From: Elephas maximus indicus
Lineage: Eukaryota; Chordata; Mammalia; Proboscidea; Elephantidae
Assembly (NCBI RefSeq): GCF_024166365.1
Contig: NC_064825.1
Span: 101,694,480 to 101,758,479 of the forward strand
Direction: 5' to 3'
DNA: 64,000 nucleotides
The position numbers were made by a program, and so were the translations under genes. The notes under the pieces are model-generated. The model was not told the DNA's origin, did no database searches, and worked only from the letters and a program-made list of their open reading frames with translations. How positions within the stretch are numbered: the first letter of the stretch is position 1; the number at the start of each line of letters is the position of its first letter. Below, piece after piece: positions 20,897-31,507 of the stretch.

Positions 20897-21525
20897 TATT
20901 GGTTTCCTGGGGCTGCCATACAAAATACTACAAACTGGCTGGCTTATGAGAGCAGAAAGTTATTGTCCTACAGTTCTGGAGGCTAGGAGTCTAAATTCAG
21001 GGTGTCAGCAGAGCCATATTCTCTCCAAAGGTTCTAGGAGAAGATCCTTTCTCAGCTTCTGGTAGCCCCAGGCATCCATTAGCATGTAAATGCATCTTCA
21101 CATGACTGCCTTCCCTGTGTCTGCCTCTGTGTCTCTTCTCTTTCATACGACACCACTTAGATTGGATTAGGACTCACCCTACTCCAGAACGACCTCATGT
21201 TAACTTAACTCATACTAGTTACCGGTTGCCGTGGAGTTGACACCTACTCAGGAAGACTTCACGTGTGTCAGAGTAGAACTGTGCTCCATAGCGTTTCCAA
21301 TAACCGATTTTTCAGAAGTAGATCGCCAGACTTTTCTTCCACGGCACTTCTGGGTGGACTTGAACCTCCAACCTTTCAGTTAGCAGCCACCCAGGAACTT
21401 CAACTGAATTCATGACATCTTCAAAGATCCTATTTCCAAACAAGGTCGTGCTCACCGGTACTAGGAGTTAGAACTTCGACATAAATTTGGAGGAACACAA
21501 ATTCAACCCTTAACTACCATGGGCA
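20897..21525 (-). mobile_element. MaLR-type LTR, antisense, split by a SINE
   Basis: ttcctggggctgccatacaa, ttctggaggctaggagtcta, attggattaggactcaccct, gagttagaacttcgacataa in the expected reverse order. Confidence 0.78.
21217..21396 (-). mobile_element. AfroSINE-B, antisense
   Basis: accggttgccgtggagttga, ttttcagaagtagatcgcca, ttcagttagcagccacccag. The host LTR resumes after it. Confidence 0.9.
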
Positions 21526-21649
21526 AGTATGACTTTAATTAGAAAGAAGGAGGAAAATAATAGAAAAAATAAAGGATGTGAGCTCTGCTCTGTCTTAAAT
21601 GAATTTTTAGTGTTTTATCTTTTTAGTTAGGATTGACTGAGCCCCTTTG

Positions 21650-22075
21650 GTGTGTCATGCACTTTTATATATTTTTTCTTGTTTAATCTTCATAACAACC
21701 CTCATGTTGTTGTTGTCAGGTGCTGTCGAGTCATGACTTATCATGACCCCACGTGGCAAAGTCGAACGGCCCCATAAGGTTTTCTAGGCTGTAATCTTCA
21801 TGAGAGCAGATTGCCAGGTCTTTCTCCCAGTAGCAGTTGGATGGGTTTGAACTGCCAAGCTTTCCATTAGCAGCCATGCTCTTAACTGTTGCGCCACCAG
21901 GGCTCCTTAACAACCCTGATAGGTCAGTGTTATTTTTATCTCTACCCACAGTTGTGGCACTGAGGCTCAGAGAGGTTTAGTGTCCCATCTGCACAGCTAG
22001 TAAGTCTTGCAATCAGATTTTCAAGCCTGGTCTTCTGGCTCCAAGGCTTTCCCTGCAACAGCGCCACAACACATC
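21650..22075 (-). mobile_element. MIR SINE split by an AfroSINE-L
   Basis: gtttaatcttcataacaacc before, then gtggcactgaggctcagaga and cacagctagtaagtcttgca after the insertion. A single MIR in two parts. Confidence 0.85.
21703..21907 (-). mobile_element. AfroSINE-L in MIR
   Basis: Complete antisense copy with a 10-bp target duplication TAACAACCCT (21693-21702 and 21908-21917). The tail reads gttgttgttgtcaggtgctg, the AAC type. Confidence 0.93.
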
Positions 22076-22779
22076 CTTTCTGGTTCCAATAGCCATACCG
22101 GGGAGCCAGCTTAACGCTAGAATGCTACCACACGGAGGAGTCCAATGGGGATTTCAGCCCTCTCTATTCTTCTTCTAGTCCCCTTCCCAGCATACTGAGT
22201 TGAGGAGAAGGTCAGCTTCAGAGAGGCCCAGGCCCTGCTGAGGTTGCTTTCTGGGTTCAGCCCACCTTCTCCCGTTACAGCTCTCTGCAAAGTTCCTCTT
22301 GGCTAACAGCGGGGCCTTCTGGGGAGAGACCGGCTGCCAGCGGTCACTGTGACTCTAATTGTTCTCTCTGGTGGGCTCACGTTGCAGTAGGCCCAGTGCA
22401 GCCACCTGCTTTCCTCATGCGGTGATGAAACCCTAGAGGTGACAGGCCTCCGCATAGTATTACCTCTTGATCAAATGAGGCTGCCCTGAGATTTACCATT
22501 CCTGCAAACTCTGGGCTGAAGATGAAAGGGGGGCGTGCACAGAACCAGGCCTTGCCCTTTCAGGGTTTTCCCTCAGTCTGTCAGTGACTTACAACTCTGG
22601 ACAAACAAATCCACCTTCTTAGGCCCCACTTTCTGCTAAAGTGGAGCTCATACTCCTGGGTTGTAGGAAAACACGTTGCTGGGCCATTTAGCTGGGAGCT
22701 CTGTTTAAAAAGAGTCAGACTACTTTTTGGGCTGAGGATCTCAAAGTATTTTTAAATGAGTAATTAATGAACTTCAGCC
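22076..22779. other. Unique, moderately GC-rich
   Basis: No repeat or gene recognised. tttttaaatgagtaattaatg near 22750 is AT-rich with TAATTA cores and may be conserved non-coding DNA, but nothing proves this. Confidence 0.35.
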
Positions 22780-22869
22780 TCCAGAAAAAGCAAGAGTGAT
22801 TATCTTCATTTTATAAGTAGATCAAAGGTCACCCAATCAATGGCAGATGTAGGAAAAAGATGTAAGAAT
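22780..22869 (-). mobile_element. MIR fragment
   Basis: tatcttcattttataagtag, then ggtcacccaatcaatggcag. Confidence 0.65.
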
Positions 22870-23254
22870 TCTGCCTATGTCCCTGGCTGCAGCCTCCAAG
22901 TCCCACCTCTGATATCGCTGACAGGCCTCCTTTCTGCTCAGTGACTTCGGGCCGAAGCCGAGGAGTTGGCTTTTATATGTTTTCACTTAAAGTTCTGAAT
23001 TCGATGTATGGTTCATATGCCTTTGATATGTCTGGAATTTATAAAAGAAAAGGAAAAGAATGATGTTTGATGCTTTTCAGAGATCGCGTTGGGACTGGGC
23101 CTTATATTGTGGGTCAAATGCCAATAACGAAAAAGAGAAAGGAATGCTTTCTCACCAGATCTTGAGGAAGTTCACTTTTATTCTCTCTCTGAAAGAACTT
23201 TGTCTGTTAAGATTAAGCAAAGTGTATCTTTAGCCGCCAACACGACTATTGCAG
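22870..23254. other. Unassigned
   Basis: No feature recognised. Confidence 0.4.
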
Positions 23255-23640
23255 GAATAAGTTAGCATTTGTTTAGCACCTATTATGTGCTAAGTACCGC
23301 TCTATATATTGTCTCATGGGATTTATGTGATTTTTCACAAATACCCTAGCCAAAAACAAACAAACAAACCAGTTGCCATCAAGTCAATTCCGACCTTGGA
23401 GACCCCATGTGTGTAGAGTAGAGCTGCACTCCATAGGGTTTTCAAGGTTGTGACCTACTGGAAACAGATTGCCAGGCCTTTCTTCTGAGGTGCCTCTCAG
23501 TAGGTTTGAAGTGGGTTCCAACCCTCAACTTCTGGGTTAGTAGTCAAGTGTTTAACCGCTTACACCAACCAGGGACCACCACAAACACCCTAGGAAGTTT
23601 TCATTATTCACTTTATAGGTAAAAATGGGCTCAGAGATAG
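23255..23640 (-). mobile_element. MIR SINE split by an AfroSINE-B
   Basis: gcacctattatgtgctaagt before and ttattcactttataggtaaa after the insertion. Confidence 0.8.
23350..23574 (-). mobile_element. AfroSINE-B, antisense
   Basis: aaacaaacaaacaaacc tail, gttgccatcaagtcaattcc, ctggaaacagattgccaggc, head ttacaccaaccagggacc. Near-matching acaaataccctag / acaaacaccctag flank it. Confidence 0.92.
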
Positions 23641-23689
23641 GAGCTGGGCTAAGGAGAAAAGAAAAAGCTCAGAGTAACGAAGGAAAATC

Positions 23690-24060
23690 ATTAAGCAAAA
23701 ATTATTGAATGTATACTCTGTGCCAGAGGTGCTGCGATAGGTGGTAGAAATACAAAGATGAATAAAATACTACCAGATTCCTGCTCTCAAGAAGTTTATA
23801 GCCTATAAGGGAGCAGTATTTAGCACGCAGTAGCCTTGTGAGACAGCAAGGGGCGGGGGAGGGCCTGGGGAGGTGACCATATAAAAAGACAAATAGTTGC
23901 AATACAATTCAGTCCAGAAATATTTCTTGAGTTCCTAGTGTGTGTTAGACACTGTACAAGGGGCAAGGGATGGTCCCTCTTCTCATGTAGCTTATAATCT
24001 AGTGGGGAAGTCAGACATTAATCAAATCACACAGATTTAAAGTTGCATATGAGTGGAGTG
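23690..24060. mobile_element. Ancient dispersed repeats (unassigned family, two pieces)
   Basis: atactctgtgccagaggtgc through ttcctgctctcaagaagttt, then gttcctagtgtgtgttagac through cttctcatgtagcttataat. Both are variants of the same common ancient repeat. Confidence 0.5.
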
Positions 24061-24065
24061 AAAGA

Positions 24066-24228
24066 GGAGCCCTGGTGGCCCAACGGTTAAGCATTCGGCT
24101 GCTAACCAAAAGGTCAGCAGTTCAAATCCACCAGCTGTTCCTTGGAAAACCTATGGGGCAGTTCTACTCTATTCTATAGGATCACTATGAGTTGGAATCG
24201 ACTCGATGGCAGCAGGTTTTTGGGTTGG
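24066..24228 (+). mobile_element. AfroSINE-S
   Basis: Complete short form: ggagccctggtggcccaacg, ccaccagctgttccttggaa, tcgactcgatggcagc, with a gtttttgggttgg tail. Confidence 0.95.
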
Positions 24229-24229
24229 A

Positions 24230-25410
24230 GTAAAAAAAACACCTTAAACAAAGTGAAGTGATGGGCCACAACCTGACAAAGGATTAGTATCCAAAATATA
24301 TAAAGAACTCCTACAAATATTAAAGAAAATCCAACAGAAGGACTGTCAGATAAACCAACGGGTGATTTAAAAAAGAGAAAAGGCAAATGGCCAACAAAAA
24401 GATGAAAGTATGCTCAATCTTACTTGTAAACAAGGAATCTCAGATTAAAACACTGAAATACGATTTCACGCCCATCAATTTGGCAAATATTTTAAAGTAT
24501 GACATTATCAAATGTTGTTGAGGATCCCAGGCATGGGAACTTTCATATACTGAAGTGTAGATTGGTACGATCACTTTGTAAAACCATTTAGCCATATCAA
24601 GCCAAGCTGCTGATCCAAATGACCTGAACCCAGCAATTCTACTCCCAAGTATCTACCCAGAAGGCTCACTTGCATACAAAGGGATGGGTACAAAAAAAAT
24701 TAATGGTAGCATTGTTTCTAGGAGCAAAAAAAAAAAGAGAGAGAGAAAATAAGCTGGATGTCCTCCAGACAGAGACGAGTAGATAAAGTGTGGTGACCTT
24801 GTACAATGGAACCCTAATCAGCAATGAAAAGGTATGTTCTAGAACTACATGTATCAATGCAGATACATTTCAAAACATAGTGCTGAGTGAAAAAAGCAAG
24901 TTGGTGGTGCAGTGGTTAAGAGCTCAGCTGCTACCCAAAAGTTGGCAGTTCGAATCCACCAGCCGCTCCTTGGAAATCCTACAGGGCAGTTCTACTCTGT
25001 CCTATAGGATTGCTATGAGCCAGAATCGACTCAATGGCAACAGGTTTGGTTTGGTATATGCAGTATAATGCAATTTCTTAAAGATTTGTAAATATGCCAA
25101 AGAATTCTGTAAAGTGTTTACAGGCACAAGCATATGTGGGGGGGGGGGGAGAAAAAACCCACAGGAATGATAAACCCCAAATGCAGGAGAGTGGTTACCT
25201 TAGGGGAGAGACGGGAATGAGTTTAGAGGGGTTCCATCCAGATCTGTAACGTTTTGTGTCCTATCAAAAAAGATCTGAATATGGCAAAGGTTTAGCTTTG
25301 ACAAATGGGGGCAGAATAGGGGAGGGGTACCAAATAAACAGCTGTTTATTATATTATTCTCTATAGTTTTTTGTATGCTTTGAAATTTCTCATTTTAAAT
25401 TGGGCTGACC
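24230..25410 (+). mobile_element. Old L1 3' region, split by an AfroSINE-S
   Basis: acctgacaaaggattagtat, gcccatcaatttggcaaata, acccagcaattctactccca, and the 3' end gggcagaataggggaggggt. G12 run at 25138-25149. No usable ORF. Confidence 0.8.
24899..25054 (+). mobile_element. AfroSINE-S, lacking the first bases
   Basis: Begins ttggtggtgcagtggttaag, missing about eight bases of the head. Otherwise complete, ending ggcaacaggtttggtttgg. Confidence 0.93.
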
Positions 25411-25421
25411 TGTCCATGGAA

Positions 25422-25629
25422 AGAGCCCTGGTTGCACAGTGGTTAAGTGTTAGGCTGATAACCAAAAGGTTGGTTGTTCAAACCACCAGCTGATCCATGG
25501 GAGAAAGATGTGACAGTCTGCTCCTGTAAAGACTGCAGCTTTGGAAACCCCATGGGGCAGTTCTACACCGTCCTATGGGGTCACTATGAATTGGAATCGA
25601 CTCAATGGCAAAGGGTTTGGGTTTGGTTT
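25422..25629 (+). mobile_element. AfroSINE-L
   Basis: Complete long form with gagaaagatgtgacagtctg and tail gggtttgggtttgg. Short flanking repeat TCCATGGA on both sides, probably the target duplication. Confidence 0.95.
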
Positions 25630-25639
25630 CTGTTTATCC

Positions 25640-26750
25640 ATGGAGGATTTGACTGAGTCAGGGAAGGGACAGGGAAGACTTGCTTATCCTGAGAGCTAAA
25701 GGGTGAATAGGTGAGGAAGAGAGGAAAAGTGTTTCAAGCAGAGAGACCAGCCTGTGCAAAGACTGGGGTGGAGGGGTGAATGTAGAGACTTGGAACTGAG
25801 ACCACCAAAGTGGTGACACAGAGAAAGAAAGGGGCCAGAGGAAGTGGGCTGGGGACAGACCATGCAGGGCCACATAGGCTATCTTAAGGGGTTTAGTCTC
25901 TTCCCCAAATCTGACAAAAGCAGCAGGGACAGAGAGCTTTGGGAGCCCAGAGACACTTTCCCCACCCTAGTAGGAGTCCCTGGGTGGTGCAAACAGTTAA
26001 CACACTCAGCTACTAACTGAAAGTTTGGAGGTTCAACTCCATGAGGTACCTCAGAAGAAAGGCCTGGTGATCTGCTTCTGAAAAATCAGCCATTGAAAAC
26101 CCTATGGAGCACAGTTCTACTCTGACACACAGGGGTCACCATGAGTCGGAAATGACTCCATGGCAACTGCTTTTGGTAACAGGAGAACAGGGAAGGCATT
26201 CTTAAAGATGTGACTCACAGCTTGAGTTGTGGAGAATGACTAAGAGAAAGTCAGTTGAGGAGGAAGGGGTGGGGGGTTGGTGAGCAGTAAATTCCCTGGG
26301 TAGTTCCCAGCAGCAACAAAGACACTGGAGACCTTAGATAGTGTGGCCCCAGTGGGGTCCAGCCCTAGGACTAGCTCCTAAGGTGTGAGATAGACAATGG
26401 TGGAGGAGGGTGTCCAGGAGTACAGGGAGGGCCTGGACTCCCAGGCTGGGCAGCCTTAAGCAGCCAGAGGCGTGGCAGCCGAGGGTTGTAGATAGTCCAC
26501 TCTACGTGTGAAGGACAGGTTTGAGGCAGGCAGAAGTGCAGACAAGGAGACCTTGAGATGAATATATCAATAGCCAAGGGAGGAGGGCCAAAATCAGGAT
26601 GGAGATGTGGGAGGGGTGCCTGGCGAGGTATTTAGAGGGAACGCGAAAGGTCTGGGATGATGGGGTGGGTGGTAGCGTCATCAGTGGGATGATGGGGTGA
26701 GTCGTGGCGAGTTTGAGGTGTGTGCTGGGCAGGCCAAGTGGAACTGTCCG
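25640..26750. mobile_element. Ancient dispersed repeat, unassigned, split by a SINE
   Basis: gtgtttcaagcagagagacc, cagggccacataggctatct and, beyond the SINE, aaagatgtgactcacagctt to tgggatgatggggtgggtgg are in the style of the family noted at 1565. gggatgatggggtg occurs twice at 26655-26700. Confidence 0.4.
25973..26177 (+). mobile_element. AfroSINE-B, well preserved
   Basis: Head ggagtccctgggtggtgcaa. The body 26058-26121 (agaagaaaggcctggtgatc, then ccattgaaaaccctatggag) closely matches the RTE 5' region at 14966-15026. Tail ggtcaccatgagtcgg. Confidence 0.95.
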
Positions 26751-26759
26751 GCAGGCGGT

Positions 26760-27480
26760 GGAATGGACGCGTCTGCAGCTCAGCCCAGAGCCAGGGGCTG
26801 CAGAGAGCTGGGGAGCCGGCGGCGACTCCTATGGGTGGTTATTAACCGCTGAGAGTAAATGAGTTGGTCCAGAGGAGGTGGGAGGAGGGAGAAACTAAGC
26901 CTGTCCCTGGGGGGCGAAGACGAATGAGGTTGAGGAGGGGTGAGAAGGACAGGGAGAAGGACCAAGCAGGCTGAGCGGCCACCGGGAGGTCAGCCCCGCG
27001 CCCCGCTGGGCGTGCACCTGGCACCAGACCAGGCGATGGCATCTCCGATCTCCCCGCGGGGCTGCAGGGGGAACCCGAGAGCGCAGGCAGGCGGGGCAAG
27101 TCGACCCAGGCAAAAATACCTTCCCGCTGCCCGTGGGTCGCCTCGGCTGCAGCCTCCGAGGAGAATCAGGCACCAGCGGCTGGGGCGCGGCCCGGGACGC
27201 ATCCTGCGCTGCCGGGCCACCACGGCCATCCCCGCCACCCGGGCCTCCCTGAGTGTCCGGGCCGCGCCTCTCCGCGCCTCTCCTCTCCACCGCCAGCGGG
27301 CCTGGCGACGTCACTGCGGCTCTGACGCGCGCTAATGGAGGCGCCGGCGGCGGCGGCGCGGGCTTCCTCCCGGGAGGTCCCGGTCCTTGCAGCCCGCGGC
27401 CGCGTCCTTGGCCCTCCTCCAGGGGAACCTCGATTTGCCAAACTCGGGAAGGCCGGCTGTCCTTCGGCTACTGATTAGGA
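26760..27480. promoter_or_regulatory. CpG island 1
   Basis: Very GC-rich with frequent CpG, strongest at 26990-27400, in a window that is otherwise CpG-poor. No interspersed repeat recognised inside. A CRE-like cgacgtcac lies at 27306-27314. Such islands usually mark a promoter, so a transcription start of an unknown gene is plausible. Direction is not evident. Confidence 0.6.
27335..27478 (+). CDS. Short ORF in the CpG island, doubtful
   Basis: A 47-codon frame begins at the ATG after gacgcgcgcta, with G at +4 but C at -3 (a weak start context), and a short alanine run near its N-terminus from a GCG repeat. It ends at TAG before the island fades. No family recognised. GC-rich DNA makes chance frames common, so this is at best the first part of an exon. 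Confidence 0.12.
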   Translation: MEAPAAAARASSREVPVLAARGRVLGPPPGEPRFAKLGKAGCPSATD

Positions 27481-27599
27481 CGCCAGCGCATGGTAAAAGA
27501 TTTTAACAATGCCCGGAAAGAAATAGCCTGACCCACGAAAAAGACTAATAATAGCCGCCAGCTAGAGCTCTGATCAGCGCTTTTAAGAAAATAATAACG

Positions 27600-27995
27600 A
27601 CAACAACCATATTAGCCACCATTTATTGAGCGCTCACTCTGTGCCAGGCACTGTGTTAAGCGCTTTGCAGGCAGAACCCTCGGAGGTAAGTACTACCATT
27701 ATCATCCCTATTTTGCAGGAAGCTGGGGCACAGAGAGGTTAAGAAACTTGCCCCGGGTCACTCAGCTAGCGGGTGTCAGTGCCGGAATTCCAACCCATGC
27801 TGACTGATGCCATGTAATCCTCATGACAACCCACTAAGGTCGGGATTATTTTCTCCATTTTAAAGATGAGGAGACTAAGGCACATGGAAATTAAGAATCT
27901 TGCCCAAGGTCACCTGGCTGGAAAATGGATGAGGCAGAAAGCGAACCCAGGGCTCCTCTCTGTCCGCAGAACCCGCGGTCTTGGCCATAGGCGAT
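27600..27995 (-). mobile_element. Two adjacent MIR SINEs
   Basis: Copy one (27612-27800): accatttattgagcgctcac, aagaaacttgccccgggtca. Copy two (27805-27990): tgtaatcctcatgacaaccc, cccaaggtcacctggctgga. Copy one contains a consensus-like donor GAG|GTAAGT at 27684-27692, and copy two ends beside ctctctgtccgcag at 27956-27969, a good acceptor. Confidence 0.88.
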
Positions 27996-28129
27996 GCCAC
28001 CTCCAAGCCACCTCCGATGGCCCAGCAGGCTTTAGCCCCGAGTCCGAAAATCGCAGCCCCTGCAGAATTTGGGGTGGGTTCCTGCGGCCTCCGATTCCCA
28101 GGTGAATGGGGTGTTCCCGAGCATCCTCC

Positions 28130-28480
28130 CTGCTCAGCTCGCCGCATCGGGTAGGGACGCGTCTCCTGTAATCCGGTCGGGGACCCGGCTGCGGCGTCCT
28201 TAGAAAGGATGGTGCAGAGGCGGAGGCAGCGGGAGGGATCCGGGTCCCACCTGCAGAGCGGCGGGGCCAGGCGCCAGGTTGGCCGCCTGCCCTACACGGC
28301 CAGCAGAGGGCGCTGCCGCACGCGCTTCGGATTCCCCAGCCATCCGAGGCCCCAAGCGAGAGCCTTTAATTCCTGGAGGCCGGCACCTTTCTGGCCCCTC
28401 ACCTCAGCCCCGAGCCTGCTTTTCCTAATCACTTTTCCCCCTGTCTTCTGTGTTCCTGTCACCCACCGTTAGCCTTTTAG
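28130..28480. promoter_or_regulatory. CpG-rich shelf with CTCF-type site
   Basis: Second GC-rich segment beyond the MIRs. At 28299-28315 the plus strand reads gccagcagagggcgctg, which fits the CTCF core (CCANNAGNNGGCGC) at all the strongly constrained positions I know. No repeat recognised in 28150-28480. Confidence 0.5.
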
Positions 28481-28776
28481 GCTTCCGCAGCCCCTGCGCA
28501 TCTGGTTTAGTATCTCCTGCGGAGAGACGAGAACACTGATACTATCCCACAAAGACACAGGGACACTGATTCCTAATCCATAAAATGGCCCAGGTATTTG
28601 CCAGTCAGACTCGGCCTTGTCTCCACTTCTGATGGTCTCTTCGGTGATTTAAAATGTGGAGAAATCATCCGCTTGGAAGGGATAACTAATTTTCTTTTTT
28701 CTCCAAAAAGAGAGGTAAGCATTTGTTAAGGAAGGAGCAGATAGATGAAACGCTGTTTTCCTAATAGCTACGTTGT
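28481..28776. other. Unassigned
   Basis: No feature recognised. Confidence 0.4.
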
Positions 28777-28786
28777 ATTAAGTGCT

Positions 28787-28887
28787 CCGATTGATTATAA
28801 GGATGGCGCAGGACCGTGCAGTGTTTCGTTCTGTTGTGCATTGGGTCCCTGTGAGTCGGAACCCACTGGACAGCACCTAACAACAAC
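28787..28887 (+). mobile_element. RTE 3' end, 5'-truncated to ~100 bp
   Basis: aaggatggcgcaggaccgtg, gttctgttgtgcattgggtc, cagcacctaacaacaac. Perfect target duplication ATTAAGTGCT (28777-28786 and 28888-28897). It sits in a MIR that continues to about 29060 (cattgtgctgagtcttttag, then catttgacagatgaggt). That MIR also holds a 20-base scrap of AfroSINE tail at 28972-28990. Confidence 0.9.
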
Positions 28888-29062
28888 ATTAAGTGCTTGC
28901 TTGGGCCAGCCATTGTGCTGAGTCTTTTAGGTGCCTTGATTCATTAATACTCACAACAGCTCTGAGCAGTAACCCCGTTGCCATCGAGTCTTTATTCCCA
29001 TTTGACAGATGAGGTCAAACGACTGGCAAGCTGCAGAGCTGGGGTTCCACCCAGGAATGTCT
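28888..29062 (-). mobile_element. MIR SINE, right part
   Basis: cttgattcattaatactcac, attcccatttgacagatgag. Confidence 0.7.
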
Positions 29063-30285
29063 GATTTTAAAGCCATGCTCCTGACGTGCAGAATGTACAA
29101 GCTCACATAACTCAAAAGAAAAAGTAAGATACAGCCTGTAAAAACAAACCAAAACACACTCTTAAGAGTGCTTAGAACATGAACTGTGCTTAGAACATGA
29201 ACTGGGGGATTGAATAGCTTCCTAAGCCCCAATTTGGGACCTAAATATCTAAAAAAAAGAAAAACATAACTCAAAGATACTTTCTTGTGGTGAAAATAAA
29301 CATAACAAAGCTTATGCCATCTCAATATCTATATTAAAACAAACGACCTAAAGATACAATGAGAGGAGACTAGGAATGAAGCTTTTAAGCTTCAGCTTGG
29401 ATGACCATCCAAGAGACCTACTTGCTTTTCTATGTCTGAGCTCTGAGGAAATAAAGGTGGTTCTAGGAAAATCTGAAAAGTATGAGAGAAAAAAGAATCC
29501 TTTCTGTGGTTTTTACTTTAACCAGGCCTCGTTTTGCTATTTGTGTTTTATTTTAAAATTAATGTGACTCTCTCCACCCTTTAAATTGGCACATAAATGG
29601 CAAAAACAGGAGGGCCAGCTACAAGCTTAAAATGTGGTGGGTTTCTCAGGAAGGAGGTACATGACTTGAAGTGGAAATAAGGATTAAATGAGGTGCCTTA
29701 AACATTTCAAAGACAGACTTTCCACAAGGAATTTAGATCATAAGCTCTTAGAACAGGAGCTTTGTCTGGGTCTGGGTTCCGTATAGGGTCTAGATTCTGT
29801 GAGCAGCCACTAAATGTGAGGAACGAATCTTATTTTTAGTGTACCTCGGCATTATTTAACCATCTGGGCCACCAGTTTGCTTATGGTTTTAAAGCATGGC
29901 TTCTGGGGGATTTTCCAGTCCTCTAGATTTCAGTCACTTACCCTCCCTCAGAGCCCTTGCTTTTCCAGAAGCTTGCTCTGGGAATTCAGTCAAAGTGAGG
30001 CAATAGTTGATGATGTCACTAGGCTTGGTTAAATAGAATAACTGCTCTGCTCTGGAATCACCAACCGGAGATTTTTCCAAACAGAGAAACCAAGGCAGAG
30101 GGGAGCTCACAAGGCTTGTCACTTAACAGGCCTGACTCTATTTTCCTATGTCTTTAACCGAAAGGATTCTCCTCTTCACTCAATCAATGCAAGAGAGCCC
30201 TGGGCAGCCCAGGCTGCCTCCTGCAAAATTCTCTGGCTTCTTTGCTTGCCCTTTCCTGTGTCTGCTCTTTCCTGCATTCTTTTAG
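29063..30285. other. Mostly unique sequence
   Basis: No gene, RNA or clear repeat. An 18-bp exact tandem duplication (tgcttagaacatgaactg twice) lies at 29170-29205. Confidence 0.45.
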
Positions 30286-30390
30286 GGCATTCACTTGACA
30301 AACATGTATTGAGAGCTCATGATATGTTGGTGCTGGGAGTACAGCAGAGAACCTAAGAAATAAGTCTGTGCCCTCACGTGTTCACCTTCT
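30286..30390. mobile_element. Ancient dispersed repeat fragment
   Basis: acaaacatgtattgagagct through gtgctgggagtacagcagag, same style as 23690. Confidence 0.45.
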
Positions 30391-30597
30391 TCCATTCCCA
30401 TCTGGCTCCTGACCTCGTGGCTCCAACTTTCATACCCCACGACAGTAAATGACTTGCTTCTCCAGCTAGGGACTGTTATTGGAAATAGCTAGCATTTTAT
30501 CAGCTCCTAGAAACTCCCTAAGACCACATGCCTGATCCCAGGACCCCACCTTGCAACACCTACTAGGCTGGCCCTCCAAGAAAAGATTTGAGGCCTG

Positions 30598-31197
30598 ATA
30601 TAAGTGCTCTGCTGCCAACCGAAAGGTCAGTGGTTCTAACTCACCAGCCACTCCTTGGGAGAAAAGACCTGGCAAGCTGCTCCTGTAAAGATTGTTGTTG
30701 TTGTTGTTAGGTGCCATCGAGACGGTTCTGACTCATAGCGACCCTATGCACAACAGAGCGAAACACTGCCCGGTCCTGCGCCATCCTTACAATCGTTGGT
30801 ATGCTTGAGCCCATTGTTGCCCCAGTCGTCTTTTGAGTGCCTTCCAACCTGGGGGGCTCATCTTCCAGCACTATATCAGACAATGTTCCGCTGCTATTCA
30901 TAAGGTTTTCACTGGCTAATTCCTTTCAGAAGTAGACTGCCGGGTCCTTCTTCCTAGTCTGTCTTAGTCTGGAAGCTCAGCTGAAACCTGTCCTCCATGG
31001 GTGACCCTGCTGGTATCTGAATACCGGGTGGCATAGCTCCCAGCATCACAGCAACACGCAAGTCCCCAAAGCACGACAAACTGACAGACATGTTGGGGCC
31101 TATAAAGATTACAGCCTAGAAAACCCTATGGGGCAGTTCTACTCTGTCCTATAAGGTCGCTATGGGTCAGAATCGACTTGATGGCACACAACAACGA
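30598..31197 (+). mobile_element. AfroSINE-L split by an RTE derivative
   Basis: Left part ccaaccgaaaggtcagtggt to gctgctcctgtaaagatt. Right part resumes at acagcctagaaaaccctatg and ends gcacacaacaacg. The head is truncated. Confidence 0.9.
30694..31102 (-). mobile_element. Non-autonomous RTE derivative, 409 bp
   Basis: From the minus strand: RTE 5' end (cccaacatgtctgtcagttt, then gacaggtttcagctgagctt), internal junction after gcactcaaaagacgactgg, then RTE 3' region (aaggatggcgcaggaccggg) with an (AAC)n tail. Flanked by TAAAGATT at 30686-30693 and 31103-31110. It encodes nothing and would depend on RTE enzymes. Confidence 0.93.
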
Positions 31198-31340
31198 TAC
31201 CCTCAGAAGCAGAACCCAAGAATGTTTCAGCTCCTGTACTTGCTGACACTCCTTCCCATCTTTTTCTAGGTGTCATTCCTTCAGCTCCTAAGATGGTGAA
31301 CAAAATCGCTCAGGCCATATTTATGAAGCATCTGTTACAA

Positions 31341-31507
31341 TGGAGCCCTGGGGGTGCAGTGGTTAAGAGCTCAGCTGCTAAACAAAAGGTTACCAGTTCG
31401 AATCTACCAGCCACTCCTTGAAAACCCTATGGGGCAGTTCTACTCTGTCCTATAGAACCCCTATGAGTCGGAATCAACTTGACGGCAACAGGTTTTTTTG
31501 GTTTTTG
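31341..31507 (+). mobile_element. AfroSINE-S
   Basis: Complete short form with a T-rich tail. TGTTACA flanks it on both sides. Confidence 0.95.
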
